A stretch of DNA of 64,000 bases. Source: Ancrocorticia populi. Its GTDB lineage: Bacteria > Actinomycetota > Actinomycetes > Actinomycetales > Actinomycetaceae. The notes beneath the pieces are model-generated. The model had not been told where the DNA came from, did not search any database, and saw nothing but the letters and a program-made list of their open reading frames with translations. This document shows positions 8,947-17,392 of the stretch, in pieces. Location: contig NZ_QETB01000006.1 of NCBI RefSeq assembly GCF_003123745.1, forward strand, positions 62,001 to 126,000, read 5' to 3'. The first letter of the stretch is position 1, and each line of letters starts with the position of its first letter. The position numbers and the translations under genes were made by a program.

Positions 8947-9960
8947 ATGCGTCCGCGTTTTTCAGCGGCAGCCTTAGCGGCGTCGCTTGCACTCACCCTC
9001 GCGGCTTGCAGCTCTGACGATTCCACGGAATCTCCCTCGGCTTCAGCCAGCGCGTCAGAAGCCGCTCCCACGGAGGCCCCAACGGAGGCACCCGAGGTTG
9101 TTGAATCAGACGAAGGCATGCCAACTCTTGGGGAAGGTGATGACGATAACCCCGTCCTCGAATTCCCGGATGGCGACGCCCCTTCGGGCCTGCAGATCAG
9201 CGTAATCGAGGAGGGTAAGGGTGAGGAGATCACCCCCGACTCTCTGGTTGTAGCTGATTACGTAGGGCAAGTGTGGGGTAATGACGAGCCTTTTGATTCA
9301 TCGTTTGTTAATGGCAGTCCGCTCCAGATTCCACTAAGCCAGCTCGTGACGGGATGGGGATACACGCTTTCCGGCCATCATGTTGGCGGCAAGTACATCA
9401 TTTCCCTGCCTGCCGATTATGGATATGGGCCAACGGGCGGCAATGATTCCGCAGGAATTGGTGCTGATGACACGATCGCGTTCTACGTTGAGATTGAAGA
9501 CGGCTGGAGTTCAGCGAGCACCGGTGAGGCCGATGCCAAGGTTGTAACGCCCGCAGAAGACCTTCCGGTGGCTATTGAGGGCGAGCCAGGTGAACCCGTC
9601 ACCTCAGTCTCGGTGAACGAGGGCGAGTCCGAGCCAAAGGAACTCGGTGCAACCGTGATTGCCGAGGGAACTGGCGATAAGGTGCCAGGAGACGGATCAA
9701 CGGTCTTCATTAACTACGCCGCCACGTCGTGGGACGGCGAGCTCTCGGAGAATTCTTGGACCGGAGAACCCGAGGAGCTTGCCGGTGCTCAGCCCGTAGT
9801 AATCGGTAGTGGAACAGTGTTTGACGAGCTCAAGGATGTTCCCGTCGGCTCGCGCGTACTCTTGATTATTCCAGAGTCTGATGGTGGCGAGGAGAATGTT
9901 TCCTCACCCGCAATGGCTGCCGTTGTAGACGTCCTCGGCTTCGGGGAAGCTGCTAGTTAG
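8947..9960 (+). CDS. FKBP-type peptidyl-prolyl isomerase lipoprotein
   Basis: An exported lipoprotein of 337 aa. The signal peptide ends in lipobox LAAC with lipidated C21, followed by a Ser/Ala/Glu/Pro-rich spacer to about residue 65. A first FKBP domain (about 75-180) has the recognisable VVADYVGQVW...FDSSF, a GWGYTLSGHHVG region and LPADYGYG. A second, weaker FKBP-like domain spans about 225-335 (TVFINYAATSWDGEL, then VGSRVLLIIPE). GAAAGG precedes ATG 8947; the frame upstream lies inside erpA and is not used. Likely role: folding of secreted or envelope proteins. Confidence 0.88.
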   Translation: MRPRFSAAALAASLALTLAACSSDDSTESPSASASASEAAPTEAPTEAPEVVESDEGMPTLGEGDDDNPVLEFPDGDAPSGLQISVIEEGKGEEITPDSLVVADYVGQVWGNDEPFDSSFVNGSPLQIPLSQLVTGWGYTLSGHHVGGKYIISLPADYGYGPTGGNDSAGIGADDTIAFYVEIEDGWSSASTGEADAKVVTPAEDLPVAIEGEPGEPVTSVSVNEGESEPKELGATVIAEGTGDKVPGDGSTVFINYAATSWDGELSENSWTGEPEELAGAQPVVIGSGTVFDELKDVPVGSRVLLIIPESDGGEENVSSPAMAAVVDVLGFGEAAS

Positions 9961-10017
9961 TAGTCCAAGTTTTGGAATCTCGAGGCATCGATTGGCCGGG
10001 GGCGGCAGAGTTCTGGC

Positions 10018-11466
10018 ATGGCAACCAACGGAGATAATTCACTTAAACGGGGATTGCACTCACGTCATTTGACGATGATTGCGATCGGCGGAGCAATCGG
10101 AACAGGCCTTTTCGTAGCTTCCGGTGAAACTATCTCCACGGCCGGCCCCGGCGGTGCGCTAGTTGCCTACGCCGCAATTGGCCTGATGGTGTATCTGCTT
10201 ATGCAGTCGCTGGGCGAGATGGCAACCTTCCTTCCGGTTGCTGGATCTTTCGAGGAGTATGGTCGGCGGTTCGTCAGCCCAAGCTTCGGGTTCGCGATCG
10301 GCTGGAACTACTGGTACAACTGGGCGATTACCGTGGCGGCGGAGCTTGCCGCGGCGGCTCTGGTGATGAAGTTCTGGTTCCCGGACACGCCGGGTTGGAT
10401 GTGGTCGGCCATCTTCCTCACGATTCTCGTGACGCTCAACGCGCTGTCTGCGAGAGCCTACGGCGAAGGCGAGTTCTGGTTCGCGCTGGTCAAAGTTGTG
10501 ACGGTCGTGGTCTTCTTGGTACTTGGCGTTCTCATGATCGTTGGGGTGATGGGAGGAAGCTCGCCTGGGTTTGAGAATTGGACTGAAGGAGAGGCGCCGT
10601 TTGTAGGTGGCGGTCTGGGCATCCTCGCTGTGTTCATGGTTGCTGGCTTCAGCTTCCAAGGAACTGAGCTGGTGGCCGTCGCCGCAGGAGAAGCTGAGCA
10701 CCCCGAGAAGAACGTGCCCCGTGCCATTCGCACAATCTTCTGGCGCATCCTCCTGTTCTACATCGGAGCCATCATTGTGATCGGTTTCCTCGTGCCCTAC
10801 ACCGATCCGAATCTCTTGAAGTCCGATATCTCCGATATCTCCGTTTCTCCCTTCACACTCGTTTTCGATCGTGCCGGTGTGGCGGCCGCCGCGGCCGTGA
10901 TGAACGCAGTAATTTTGACCTCGGTTCTTTCGGCGGGAAACTCCGGACTCTACGCCTCCACCAGAATGCTGTACGCCCTTGCGTGGCAGGGGAGCGCCCC
11001 GAAGTTCTTCAGGAGCACCAATTCCCACGGCGTGCCAATTCCGGCGCTCATTGCCACAACGGCCGCAGGGGCCATGTGCTTTATTTCTTCGCTTATCGGG
11101 GATGGCCAGGCTTATATCTGGCTTGTGAACGCTTCAGGATTGGCAGGGTTCATCACGTGGATGGGAGTGGCGTGGTCCCACTGGAAGTTCCGCAAGGCGA
11201 TTTACGCCCAAGGCTTTGAGGTGTCCGATTTGCCTTACCGGGCCAAGTTCTACCCTGCCGGTCCGATCATCGCGCTTGTCATGTGTGCTGTGGTGATCCT
11301 GGGGCAGGGCTATGAGGCGATGTTTGGTGACCACGATTTCACCGCGCTGATCTCTAGCTACATCGGGCTGCCACTCTTCCTACTCCTATGGGGGATCCAT
11401 AAGTGGAAGACAGGATCTGTGGGCGTCCGGCCCGAGGAAGCGAACCTGACGCGACCGCGGCAATAA
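10018..11466 (+). CDS. lysP: amino acid permease, LysP-like (APC superfamily)
   Basis: A 482-aa transporter with about 12 hydrophobic helices. The N-terminus is very close to the lysine-specific permease group: LHSRHLTMIAIGGAIGTG (TM1 unwound substrate loop), SLGEMATFLPVAGSF, and FAIGWNYWYNWAITVA. The AAT-family FQGTELVAVAAGEAEHPEKN motif follows. Lysine is the best guess, but closely related histidine or basic amino-acid carriers are possible. It stands alone: the gene before is 57 bp away and a strong terminator follows. Confidence 0.85.
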   Translation: MATNGDNSLKRGLHSRHLTMIAIGGAIGTGLFVASGETISTAGPGGALVAYAAIGLMVYLLMQSLGEMATFLPVAGSFEEYGRRFVSPSFGFAIGWNYWYNWAITVAAELAAAALVMKFWFPDTPGWMWSAIFLTILVTLNALSARAYGEGEFWFALVKVVTVVVFLVLGVLMIVGVMGGSSPGFENWTEGEAPFVGGGLGILAVFMVAGFSFQGTELVAVAAGEAEHPEKNVPRAIRTIFWRILLFYIGAIIVIGFLVPYTDPNLLKSDISDISVSPFTLVFDRAGVAAAAAVMNAVILTSVLSAGNSGLYASTRMLYALAWQGSAPKFFRSTNSHGVPIPALIATTAAGAMCFISSLIGDGQAYIWLVNASGLAGFITWMGVAWSHWKFRKAIYAQGFEVSDLPYRAKFYPAGPIIALVMCAVVILGQGYEAMFGDHDFTALISSYIGLPLFLLLWGIHKWKTGSVGVRPEEANLTRPRQ

Positions 11467-11477
11467 CCTGCCGTAAA

Positions 11478-11508
11478 AAAGCGCCTACCCGGAAAGGGTA
11501 GGCGCTTT
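11478..11508. terminator. bidirectional rho-independent terminator
   Basis: A perfect 13-bp stem (11478-11490 with 11496-11508) closes a 5-nt GGAAA loop. An A-run lies to its left and a T-rich stretch to its right, so it can terminate both lysP from the left and sodA from the right. Confidence 0.9.
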
Positions 11509-11522
11509 CTCTGAGGTACTAC

Positions 11523-12146
11523 TTAGCGGAGTACCAAGCCGTCCGTCTTGGCTACGGCGTTGGCTAGACGATCCGAAACATCCTGCCAGTTGACAATGTT
11601 CCAGATTGCCTTCACGTAATCCGCCTTGACGTTGAGGTAATCAAGGTAGAAGGCGTGCTCCCACATATCAAGCATGAACACCGGGGTCTGGGCCACGGGA
11701 ACGTTTGCCTGCTGATCGAAGAGCTGGAAGATATTGAGCTTGCCTGAGATTGAATCGTAGGCAAGGACGGCCCAGCCGGAGCCCTGAATGCCCGTTGCTG
11801 CTGCCGTGAACTGTGCCTGGAACTTCTCGAATGAACCGAATGCATCGTTGATCGCTGCTTCGAGTTCACCCTCGGGGCGGCCGCCGCCATCCGGGGAGAG
11901 ATTCTTCCAGAACACCGAGTGGTTTGTGTGACCGCCGAGGTTGAAAGCTAGGTCCTTGGAGAACTGGTTGATCTTCGAGAGATCGCCAGCTTCGCGGGCC
12001 TCAGCGAGGTTCTCAAGTGCGCTGTTGGCACCTGCAACATACGTTGCATGATGCTTATCGTGATGGAGCTGCATGATCTTACCGGAGATGTGCGGCTCGA
12101 GCGCAGAATAGTCGTAGGGAAGATCGGGAAGAGTGTAAATAGCCAT
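11523..12146 (-). CDS. sodA: superoxide dismutase [Mn/Fe]
   Basis: Converts superoxide to oxygen and peroxide in the cytosol. The 207-aa protein shows the family metal ligands: histidine in [10 protein letters not shown], histidine in [10 protein letters not shown], and the Asp/His pair in [11 protein letters not shown]. Length is normal. Mn versus Fe cannot be decided by eye; GGG following NLSPD and the Gln in GIQGSGW are seen in Mn/cambialistic enzymes. A candidate minus-strand -10 (TATACT) lies at 12241-12246, giving a leader of about 90 nt. Confidence 0.95.
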   Translation of the reverse strand: MAIYTLPDLPYDYSALEPHISGKIMQLHHDKHHATYVAGANSALENLAEAREAGDLSKINQFSKDLAFNLGGHTNHSVFWKNLSPDGGGRPEGELEAAINDAFGSFEKFQAQFTAAATGIQGSGWAVLAYDSISGKLNIFQLFDQQANVPVAQTPVFMLDMWEHAFYLDYLNVKADYVKAIWNIVNWQDVSDRLANAVAKTDGLVLR

Positions 12147-12240
12147 CTATTCCTCCATGATGTTGCGGGTAGAAACCCTTTGTGAATTCCGAGATGGCGA
12201 CCGTATGTGGCGGCGAGCACCAACTGGAACCTTCTCGTCC

Positions 12241-12260
12241 AGTATAGGGACCATTGTCCC
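12241..12260 (-). promoter_or_regulatory. candidate sodA promoter with inverted repeat
   Basis: Minus-strand TATACT (12241-12246) is a good -10 for sodA. An inverted repeat GGGAC-CATT-GTCCC (12247-12260) sits directly in the promoter spacer, where a regulator could bind. The -35 is weak. Confidence 0.4.
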
Positions 12261-12417
12261 CTAATGGCAGGGTCGCCACAGAATTAAGCCTTAAGCCAAG
12301 GTGTAGTGGCAGGCAGGTGATGCCGCCAGTCGAGTGTTGGCATCACTGCCGCTCGGAAATCGCTACTATGGAGGGGTGCCACAAGAGCTAACAATGACGC
12401 ATCCCATGGAGGTAGAG

Positions 12418-12840
12418 ATGGCAGAGGATCTCGTGCAGGAGCAAACAACAACCAACACGGTGAACGTGCTGGTGTGTTCGGACGATTCTGCCACACGCCG
12501 CGAGGTTCTTGCGGCCGTTGGCCGTAAGGCCGGTCCATTCCTCCCCGAGATTTCTTGGCAGGAGGCCGCGACACCAGACATGGCTCGCGCTTACACCGAA
12601 CAGGGCAACTTTGATCTGCTGATTCTGGACGGGGAATCCCCGAAGCTGGGAGGCTTGGGCCTCGGCAAGATGATTCACGATGAGATTGACCCTGATATCC
12701 CATTCATCGTAATTCTTGGAAGGCCGCAAGATGAGTGGCTGGCACGATGGTCTGGCGCTGCCGGCTATGTGTCCTTCCCGATTGATCCGCGTGAACTTGC
12801 CGATAAGGTTGCAGGGATCCTGACCGATAGGCTTCGTTGA
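12418..12840 (+). CDS. receiver-like (response-regulator fold) protein
   Basis: A 140-aa protein with a Rossmann-like, CheY-type pattern: VNVLVCSDDSATRREV near the start, FDLLILDGES at the usual phospho-acceptor strand, and PFIVILGRPQDEWLARWSGAAGYVSFPIDP resembling the beta4/beta5 region. The aspartate in LILDGE could be phosphorylated, but the paired acidic residues and the conserved lysine are not clear. There is no output domain. GGAGG 7 bases ahead fixes ATG 12418. Its stop overlaps the trpD start (TGATG), so it is coupled to trpD; why is unknown. Confidence 0.75.
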   Translation: MAEDLVQEQTTTNTVNVLVCSDDSATRREVLAAVGRKAGPFLPEISWQEAATPDMARAYTEQGNFDLLILDGESPKLGGLGLGKMIHDEIDPDIPFIVILGRPQDEWLARWSGAAGYVSFPIDPRELADKVAGILTDRLR

Positions 12841-13901
12841 TGCCGGAATTTACATGGGCAGGGCTCACATCCAGCCTGATCGATAGCGAGGATCTGTGTG
12901 CCGAGGCAACCGCGTGGGCGATGGATCGGGTGATGTCAGGGGAGACCTCGCCGGTTGTACTTGCCGGTTTCTTGACGGCGCTGGCAACAAAGGGTGAAAC
13001 TCCTGATGAGCTTCGCGGCTTAGCAGACTCGATGCTTGGTCATGCCGTTCCGGTTAAGGCCGAGGGCCCGGTCCTGGATATCGTGGGTACAGGTGGGGAC
13101 AGGCTGAAAACAGTCAATATCTCCACGATGGCCTCCCTAGTGATCGCTGGCGCGGGAATCCCACTCGTCAAGCACGGCAACCGTGCATCCTCCTCGGCAT
13201 CGGGTTCGGCTGATTGCCTAGAGTCGCTTGGAGTTAACCTCCAGATGCCTGTGGAGGACGTGGAGCGTTGCTTTGCGGAGCTAGGCATTACCTTTATCTT
13301 CGCGAATGTGTTCCATCCGTCGATGCGGTTTGCAGCGCAGGCCCGCCGCGAGCTGGGTGTGCGGACAGCTTTCAACATCCTTGGCCCCCTGACCAATCCA
13401 GCGCGCCCATCTACCAGCGTGATCGGTGTGGCGGGCGAATCCCACGCACCCATCGTGGCTGGCGTTCTGGCCGAGCGGGGCACGAATGCGCTTGTGTTCC
13501 GTGGCCGTAACGGGATGGATGAGCTTTCAGCCGTAGTGCCCAATCAGGTCTGGGAGGTCCGCGGCGGCCGGATGCAGTTCTCAGAGCTTGACGCCGTGAA
13601 GGATCTCGGGCTTGCCCCTGCTTCAGTCGATGATTTGCGCGGTGGTGCGGCGGATGAGAATGCCGAGGTAGCTCGCCGGATCCTCGCGGGAGAGAAGGGG
13701 CCGGTGCGTGACGCCGTCGCCTTGAACGCGGCGGCCGGCTTCGTTGCTGATGGGAGCCTCCCGCGCGTTCATCCTGAGGACGGAACTCTGGCTGAGCGGC
13801 TGATTGCCGGGATCGAGATCGCCGAGCAGACGATCGATTCTGGGGCGGCGCGCGGACTTCTGGCTCGGTGGGTTGATTTCTCGGCGGGTGCAAGTGCCTG
13901 A
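12840..13901 (+). CDS. trpD: anthranilate phosphoribosyltransferase
   Basis: Second step of tryptophan synthesis, transferring phosphoribose from PRPP to anthranilate. The 353-aa protein has the family PRPP-binding loop DIVGTGGD, KTVNISTMAS, and VKHGNRASSSASGSAD. Anthranilate-site residues lie in HPSMRFAAQARRELGVRTAFNILGPLTNP, and the GMDELS motif is present. ATG 12840 is chosen over the overlapping TTG 12837. No other trp gene is in the window, so this is an isolated trpD, the usual actinobacterial arrangement. It overlaps the Nei gene by 8 bp. Confidence 0.95.
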   Translation: MPEFTWAGLTSSLIDSEDLCAEATAWAMDRVMSGETSPVVLAGFLTALATKGETPDELRGLADSMLGHAVPVKAEGPVLDIVGTGGDRLKTVNISTMASLVIAGAGIPLVKHGNRASSSASGSADCLESLGVNLQMPVEDVERCFAELGITFIFANVFHPSMRFAAQARRELGVRTAFNILGPLTNPARPSTSVIGVAGESHAPIVAGVLAERGTNALVFRGRNGMDELSAVVPNQVWEVRGGRMQFSELDAVKDLGLAPASVDDLRGGAADENAEVARRILAGEKGPVRDAVALNAAAGFVADGSLPRVHPEDGTLAERLIAGIEIAEQTIDSGAARGLLARWVDFSAGASA

Positions 13902-14784
13902 AGGGGATGCTTCGCATCGGTTGGCGCGAGCGTTCGATAACCTGTTTGTGGGCCAGCGTTGCGCTGTTTCCTCACCGCAGGGGAGGTTTGCCCGCTCCGC
14001 GGAACTAATCGACGGGGCCCATCTAACGAGTGCGCACGCGGTTGGAAAGCATCTGTTCCTCGGCTTCGACGGTGGGCCCGTGCCCAGTTGGATCCACGTG
14101 CACTTAGGCCTGTACGGTTCATGGCGTTTTTCGGGTGATTCAACGTTCGTGGCGCCGGCGTCCATCGGGGCACCGCGCCGGGCTGTCACCACTCTGGCTG
14201 CGGATACGGGCGAGTGGATTCCACCTGATCCGGTGGGCCAGGTGAGGCTTCGGCTCCGCACGGCCCACGGCGTTGCAGATCTATCGGGTCCCAACCGTTG
14301 CGAGCTTCTCACTGACGAGGAGCGGATTGCTGCGGAACTGAAGTTGGGGCCAGACCCGTTGGGTCCCGATGCACGGCTAGCAGCCCCCGAATTCGTGCGC
14401 CGGGTCAAATCCCGCCGCCGAGCCATCGGGGAGCTCATCATGGATCAGGCGATCGCCGCAGGAGTTGGCAACATCTACAGGGCAGAGGGCCTCTTCGTCT
14501 CGGGAATCTCTCCGATGCGACGGGGCGATAGGGTCTCCGCGAACCGCATAACAATCTTGTGGGATCACCTCTGCGACCTCATGGAACGCGGCCTCGAAGG
14601 CGGGCGAATCGAGACTGTTGATCCACAAGATGCACCCGTTCCCCCACTTGAAGGGGATCTCGAAGCCTCACGATGGTACGTGTATCACCGCACCGGGCGG
14701 CCATGCCTACGCTGTGGTACGCCAATTAGTGAGAAGCTCATGCAGGGCCGCCGCCTCTTTTGGTGTGCGGGATGCCAGCACTGA
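13894..14784 (+). CDS. nei: Fpg/Nei-family DNA glycosylase (endonuclease VIII-like)
   Basis: A bifunctional base-excision repair glycosylase/AP lyase. Start at GTG 13894 puts the catalytic Pro2-Glu3 (MPEGDASHRLARAF) at the N-terminus, which is required for activity; the longer reading from 13804 would bury it. The 296-aa protein has the helix-two-turn-helix motif (MDQAIAAGVGNIYRAEGLF) and a C-terminal zinc finger with C271, C274, C291 and C294. PEGD plus H supports the Nei rather than Fpg branch. It overlaps the end of trpD by 8 bp, and its own end faces the RAM-domain gene. Confidence 0.9.
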   Translation: MPEGDASHRLARAFDNLFVGQRCAVSSPQGRFARSAELIDGAHLTSAHAVGKHLFLGFDGGPVPSWIHVHLGLYGSWRFSGDSTFVAPASIGAPRRAVTTLAADTGEWIPPDPVGQVRLRLRTAHGVADLSGPNRCELLTDEERIAAELKLGPDPLGPDARLAAPEFVRRVKSRRRAIGELIMDQAIAAGVGNIYRAEGLFVSGISPMRRGDRVSANRITILWDHLCDLMERGLEGGRIETVDPQDAPVPPLEGDLEASRWYVYHRTGRPCLRCGTPISEKLMQGRRLFWCAGCQH

Positions 14785-14800
14785 CAGCCCGCACAATCGC

Positions 14801-15079
14801 CTAGTCCAGGCCGATATGGAAGGCCTCGTCCAGCATTTCCTGCGAGTAGGTGCGGAATGCAAGATACGTGGTAATTCCAGTAACGCCCTTGACCTTGCCG
14901 ATGTGATCGGAGATGACAGTGGCAAGATCCTCGTGCGCATTCACCCGCACGATGGCAATCACATCGTGATCGCCAGTGACGGAAAACGCCTCGGAAACTC
15001 CGTCAACCGCGGCGATCGCCTGCGCGGCCTCAGGGATCAGCGAAACGTCAACATCGATGTGAACAATCGCGGTGAGCAT
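14801..15079 (-). CDS. stand-alone Lrp/AsnC ligand-binding (RAM) domain protein
   Basis: A 92-aa protein corresponding to only the ligand-binding/oligomerisation half of Lrp/AsnC regulators. VDVSLIPEAAQAIAAVDGVSEAFSVTG is the first beta-alpha-beta unit and GDHDVIAIVRV the typical ligand-side strand. No helix-turn-helix is present, so it cannot bind DNA alone. AGAAGG 4 nt before ATG 15079 fixes the start. Such proteins may sense amino acids or form mixed oligomers with full Lrp proteins; its partner is unknown. Confidence 0.85.
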   Translation of the reverse strand: MLTAIVHIDVDVSLIPEAAQAIAAVDGVSEAFSVTGDHDVIAIVRVNAHEDLATVISDHIGKVKGVTGITTYLAFRTYSQEMLDEAFHIGLD

Positions 15080-15112
15080 GGTGCCTTCTCTCATGTAGTG
15101 AATGTGCTGTCT

Positions 15113-16870
15113 CTAGTTTAGAGCAGGGAGCGGGATCTGCCGCGGAACTTGGCGCCGAGCCGGAGAACGCCGCGCTAGAGCCAAGGGACGCTCACCGTCC
15201 CACTTAAGAAGCCTCGTGTTCGGGCGCCACAACCATTTGAGGAGAATCTCCGATTCTTCGATATGGGCGGCCCCACCGGCGGTTTCTGGACGTTGCAACA
15301 CGGGACAGCTTTCGGCGAGCCGCTGGGCAACGTCCGGCGGCTCCTCGCCCTTCTCGCAAATAGCCGTGCCCATGAGGCGCCCATACCGGATCACAGAGAT
15401 CTCCCACCCGTGCTTTTCCCGTGCGGTGGCGATGATTTCTCGGGCGGTGAGCAGGGGAAGTAGCCGCTCCCTGCGCTGAGCAACGGACATAAGTGCGGCT
15501 AACCGATCCCTCTCTGTGGCTGCCTGCTCGAACCGTTCCTGTGAGGCAAGCATGCTCAAACGCTCAATCTGCGCGTCCCATACGGTATCGCAGTTGCCTG
15601 CGAGAATGTCCTGAACGCAAGAAACTGCGGCGGTATCGCTACCGGCACCGATGCACGGCCCGGCGCACTTGCCCATCGCGAGCAGATGGCACGCCGCGGC
15701 GCCTTGACTGGGAGTTTCAGGAAGCTTCTTGGTGCACGTGCGTAGGTTGGCGAAATCGCTGACAAGTTCGGATACCCGCTTTGCCTGACTAAGCGAAGAA
15801 AATGGCCCGAGTGCCGCGTCCATCTGATCGAACGATAGCCCGCGGGTTGCCTTCAAGCGTGGATGCGGCTCATCGGTGAGGGTAAGCCACGGCCGCTTCT
15901 CCGGATGCCGAGACCTCCGATTATACGGCGGATCGAATTCGGTGATCTCGCGAAGTTCCAGCACCGATGCCTCTAGCGCGGTGGCTGTAGATGTGGCTTG
16001 TACGGATTCGGCGATATCGACCATCTCCGCCATACGTTTGCGGTTTTCGGCCGCCGTGAAGTACTGACGGACACGCTTGTAGACGTTGATTGAGGTGCCC
16101 ACGTACATGACATCGCCGCCGGGGCCGATGAACCGATAGACGCCAGGCGTGTGCGGCAGCCCGCTTGCCATGGCCGCCTTACGCCGCCGCGCGGCCGGCA
16201 CCGGATCACTGGCCGTTGCAAGGTCCTCGATATGAGTGACTCCCAAGGGCCCAAGGCGGGCCAAAATCGCGTGCAGAACGTCCACTGTTGCTCGGGCATC
16301 ATCGAGCGCCCGATGCGAAGGAGTGACTGCGGCGCCACACAGGCGGGCCAGGCTGCCTAGTTTGTAATTCGGGGTCTCATCCTTGGTGAAGGCGCGCCGA
16401 GCCAGCTTCAGAGTATCGGCAACTCGCACCTTCGGCCACGCCAGCTCCAGACCGGTTACAGCCGCCTTGAGGTGCCCGACATCGAACTTTGCGTTGTGCG
16501 CAACCAGCACCGTATCCGGCCCCTGTCCAACAAACTCGAGGAAGGAGGGCATTACGGCCGCGATATCGGGTGCCTCCATCACCATCCCCGTACTGATACC
16601 GGTAAGGGCGGTGATGTAGGGCGGAATGGGCACGCCAGGATTCACGAGCGTTGCGAACTCGCCTACGGTTTCACCCCCGCACACCTTGACCGCACCGAAT
16701 TCCGTGATGGAGTGAGTAGCTGGGGCGCCTCCCGTTGTTTCAAGATCGACGACGACGAACGTCACTCTCTCCAGCGGTGTACCTAGGTCATCAAATGCCA
16801 ACTGTGTGGATGCGCTCCGCACACTATCGAGATCAAGGCGTTTGCCTAGTTGGTCTGGCTGCCTCCTCAT
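15113..16870 (-). CDS. DEDDh 3'-5' exonuclease fused to UvrC-like GIY-YIG domain
   Basis: A 585-aa fusion. Residues about 35-200 form a DnaQ-type exonuclease with the full DEDDh set (VVDLETTG, AHNAKFD, SHRALDD). Residues about 240-330 form a GIY-YIG nuclease (GVYRFIG...VMYVG, catalytic Arg in YKRVRQY, Glu in ALEASVLE, Asn in PPYNRR) of the UvrC N-terminal type. Next comes a four-cysteine cluster (C-x15-C-x7-C-x3-C) like the Fe-S-binding segment of UvrC. The UvrC RNase H-like second nuclease and HhH domains are absent. M. tuberculosis Rv2191 and E. coli Cho are relatives. Probable role: an accessory incision/trimming nuclease in repair. ATGA overlap couples it to the preceding gene. Confidence 0.9.
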   Translation of the reverse strand: MRRQPDQLGKRLDLDSVRSASTQLAFDDLGTPLERVTFVVVDLETTGGAPATHSITEFGAVKVCGGETVGEFATLVNPGVPIPPYITALTGISTGMVMEAPDIAAVMPSFLEFVGQGPDTVLVAHNAKFDVGHLKAAVTGLELAWPKVRVADTLKLARRAFTKDETPNYKLGSLARLCGAAVTPSHRALDDARATVDVLHAILARLGPLGVTHIEDLATASDPVPAARRRKAAMASGLPHTPGVYRFIGPGGDVMYVGTSINVYKRVRQYFTAAENRKRMAEMVDIAESVQATSTATALEASVLELREITEFDPPYNRRSRHPEKRPWLTLTDEPHPRLKATRGLSFDQMDAALGPFSSLSQAKRVSELVSDFANLRTCTKKLPETPSQGAAACHLLAMGKCAGPCIGAGSDTAAVSCVQDILAGNCDTVWDAQIERLSMLASQERFEQAATERDRLAALMSVAQRRERLLPLLTAREIIATAREKHGWEISVIRYGRLMGTAICEKGEEPPDVAQRLAESCPVLQRPETAGGAAHIEESEILLKWLWRPNTRLLKWDGERPLALARRSPARRQVPRQIPLPALN

Positions 16871-17313
16871 AGGCGCGCTCCGTCGTCGAACGGATCACGG
16901 CCGTGGGAAGACGTACCGAAGGCGGCCAAAGCACCCCATATAAAGCCAACTATTCCCAAAACTCCGGCAACAACCCCGCCGCCGGGAATCACTGAAAAGG
17001 CCATCAGGACGCTGATGGATAGGGCGACGGCACAGATGATCCAGAGGAGGGCAGAGTGACGCGAGCTGGGCGGAGCCTGTTTCTTACTAGCTCGCGCAAC
17101 GGCCGCCACTTCGTCAAAAACGGCGTCTAACTCATCCTCCTCGTCTTCTTCCTCTTCCTCGGAAGGCGCCCAGTCCCGAGGCCCAAAGCCGGAGCTCTGG
17201 CGTGAATCCGGATCCTCCGATTCGGGCTCGGTCAGATCTTCGGGGGCGGGCTCGAGGTCAGATAGGTCTTCGGCAATCTCGGCCCATCTGCGCTCAAACT
17301 CTTCATCCTGCAT
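16867..17313 (-). CDS. small membrane protein with acidic N-terminus
   Basis: A 148-aa protein. Residues 1-85 are strongly acidic (runs of Glu/Asp around EEEEEDEEDE) and probably disordered; two hydrophobic helices follow at about 100-120 and 122-142. Family not recognised. ATG 17313 begins MQDEEFERRW; a TAATCT hexamer 7 nt upstream suggests leaderless transcription. The stop overlaps the start of the nuclease fusion by 4 bp, so they are one operon. The upstream continuation of the frame crosses the pfp promoter and is rejected. Confidence 0.75.
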   Translation of the reverse strand: MQDEEFERRWAEIAEDLSDLEPAPEDLTEPESEDPDSRQSSGFGPRDWAPSEEEEEDEEDELDAVFDEVAAVARASKKQAPPSSRHSALLWIICAVALSISVLMAFSVIPGGGVVAGVLGIVGFIWGALAAFGTSSHGRDPFDDGARL

Positions 17314-17320
17314 AGGTCCT

Positions 17321-17326
17321 AGATTA
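17321..17326 (-). promoter_or_regulatory. leaderless -10 hexamer (minus strand)
   Basis: On the minus strand TAATCT ends 7 nt before ATG 17313, with no ribosome-binding site between. Confidence 0.5.
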
Positions 17327-17334
17327 CCGTTGAG

Positions 17335-17340
17335 TACAAT
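17335..17340 (+). promoter_or_regulatory. candidate -10 element for pfp
   Basis: TACAAT lies 53 bp before pfp, giving a leader of about 45 nt that carries GGAAGG. It is almost back-to-back with the minus-strand hexamer at 17321-17326. Confidence 0.45.
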
Positions 17341-17392
17341 AGAAGCGGGCGTGACTACGCCCTCGAAATAATCAACGTTTGGAAGGTACACG

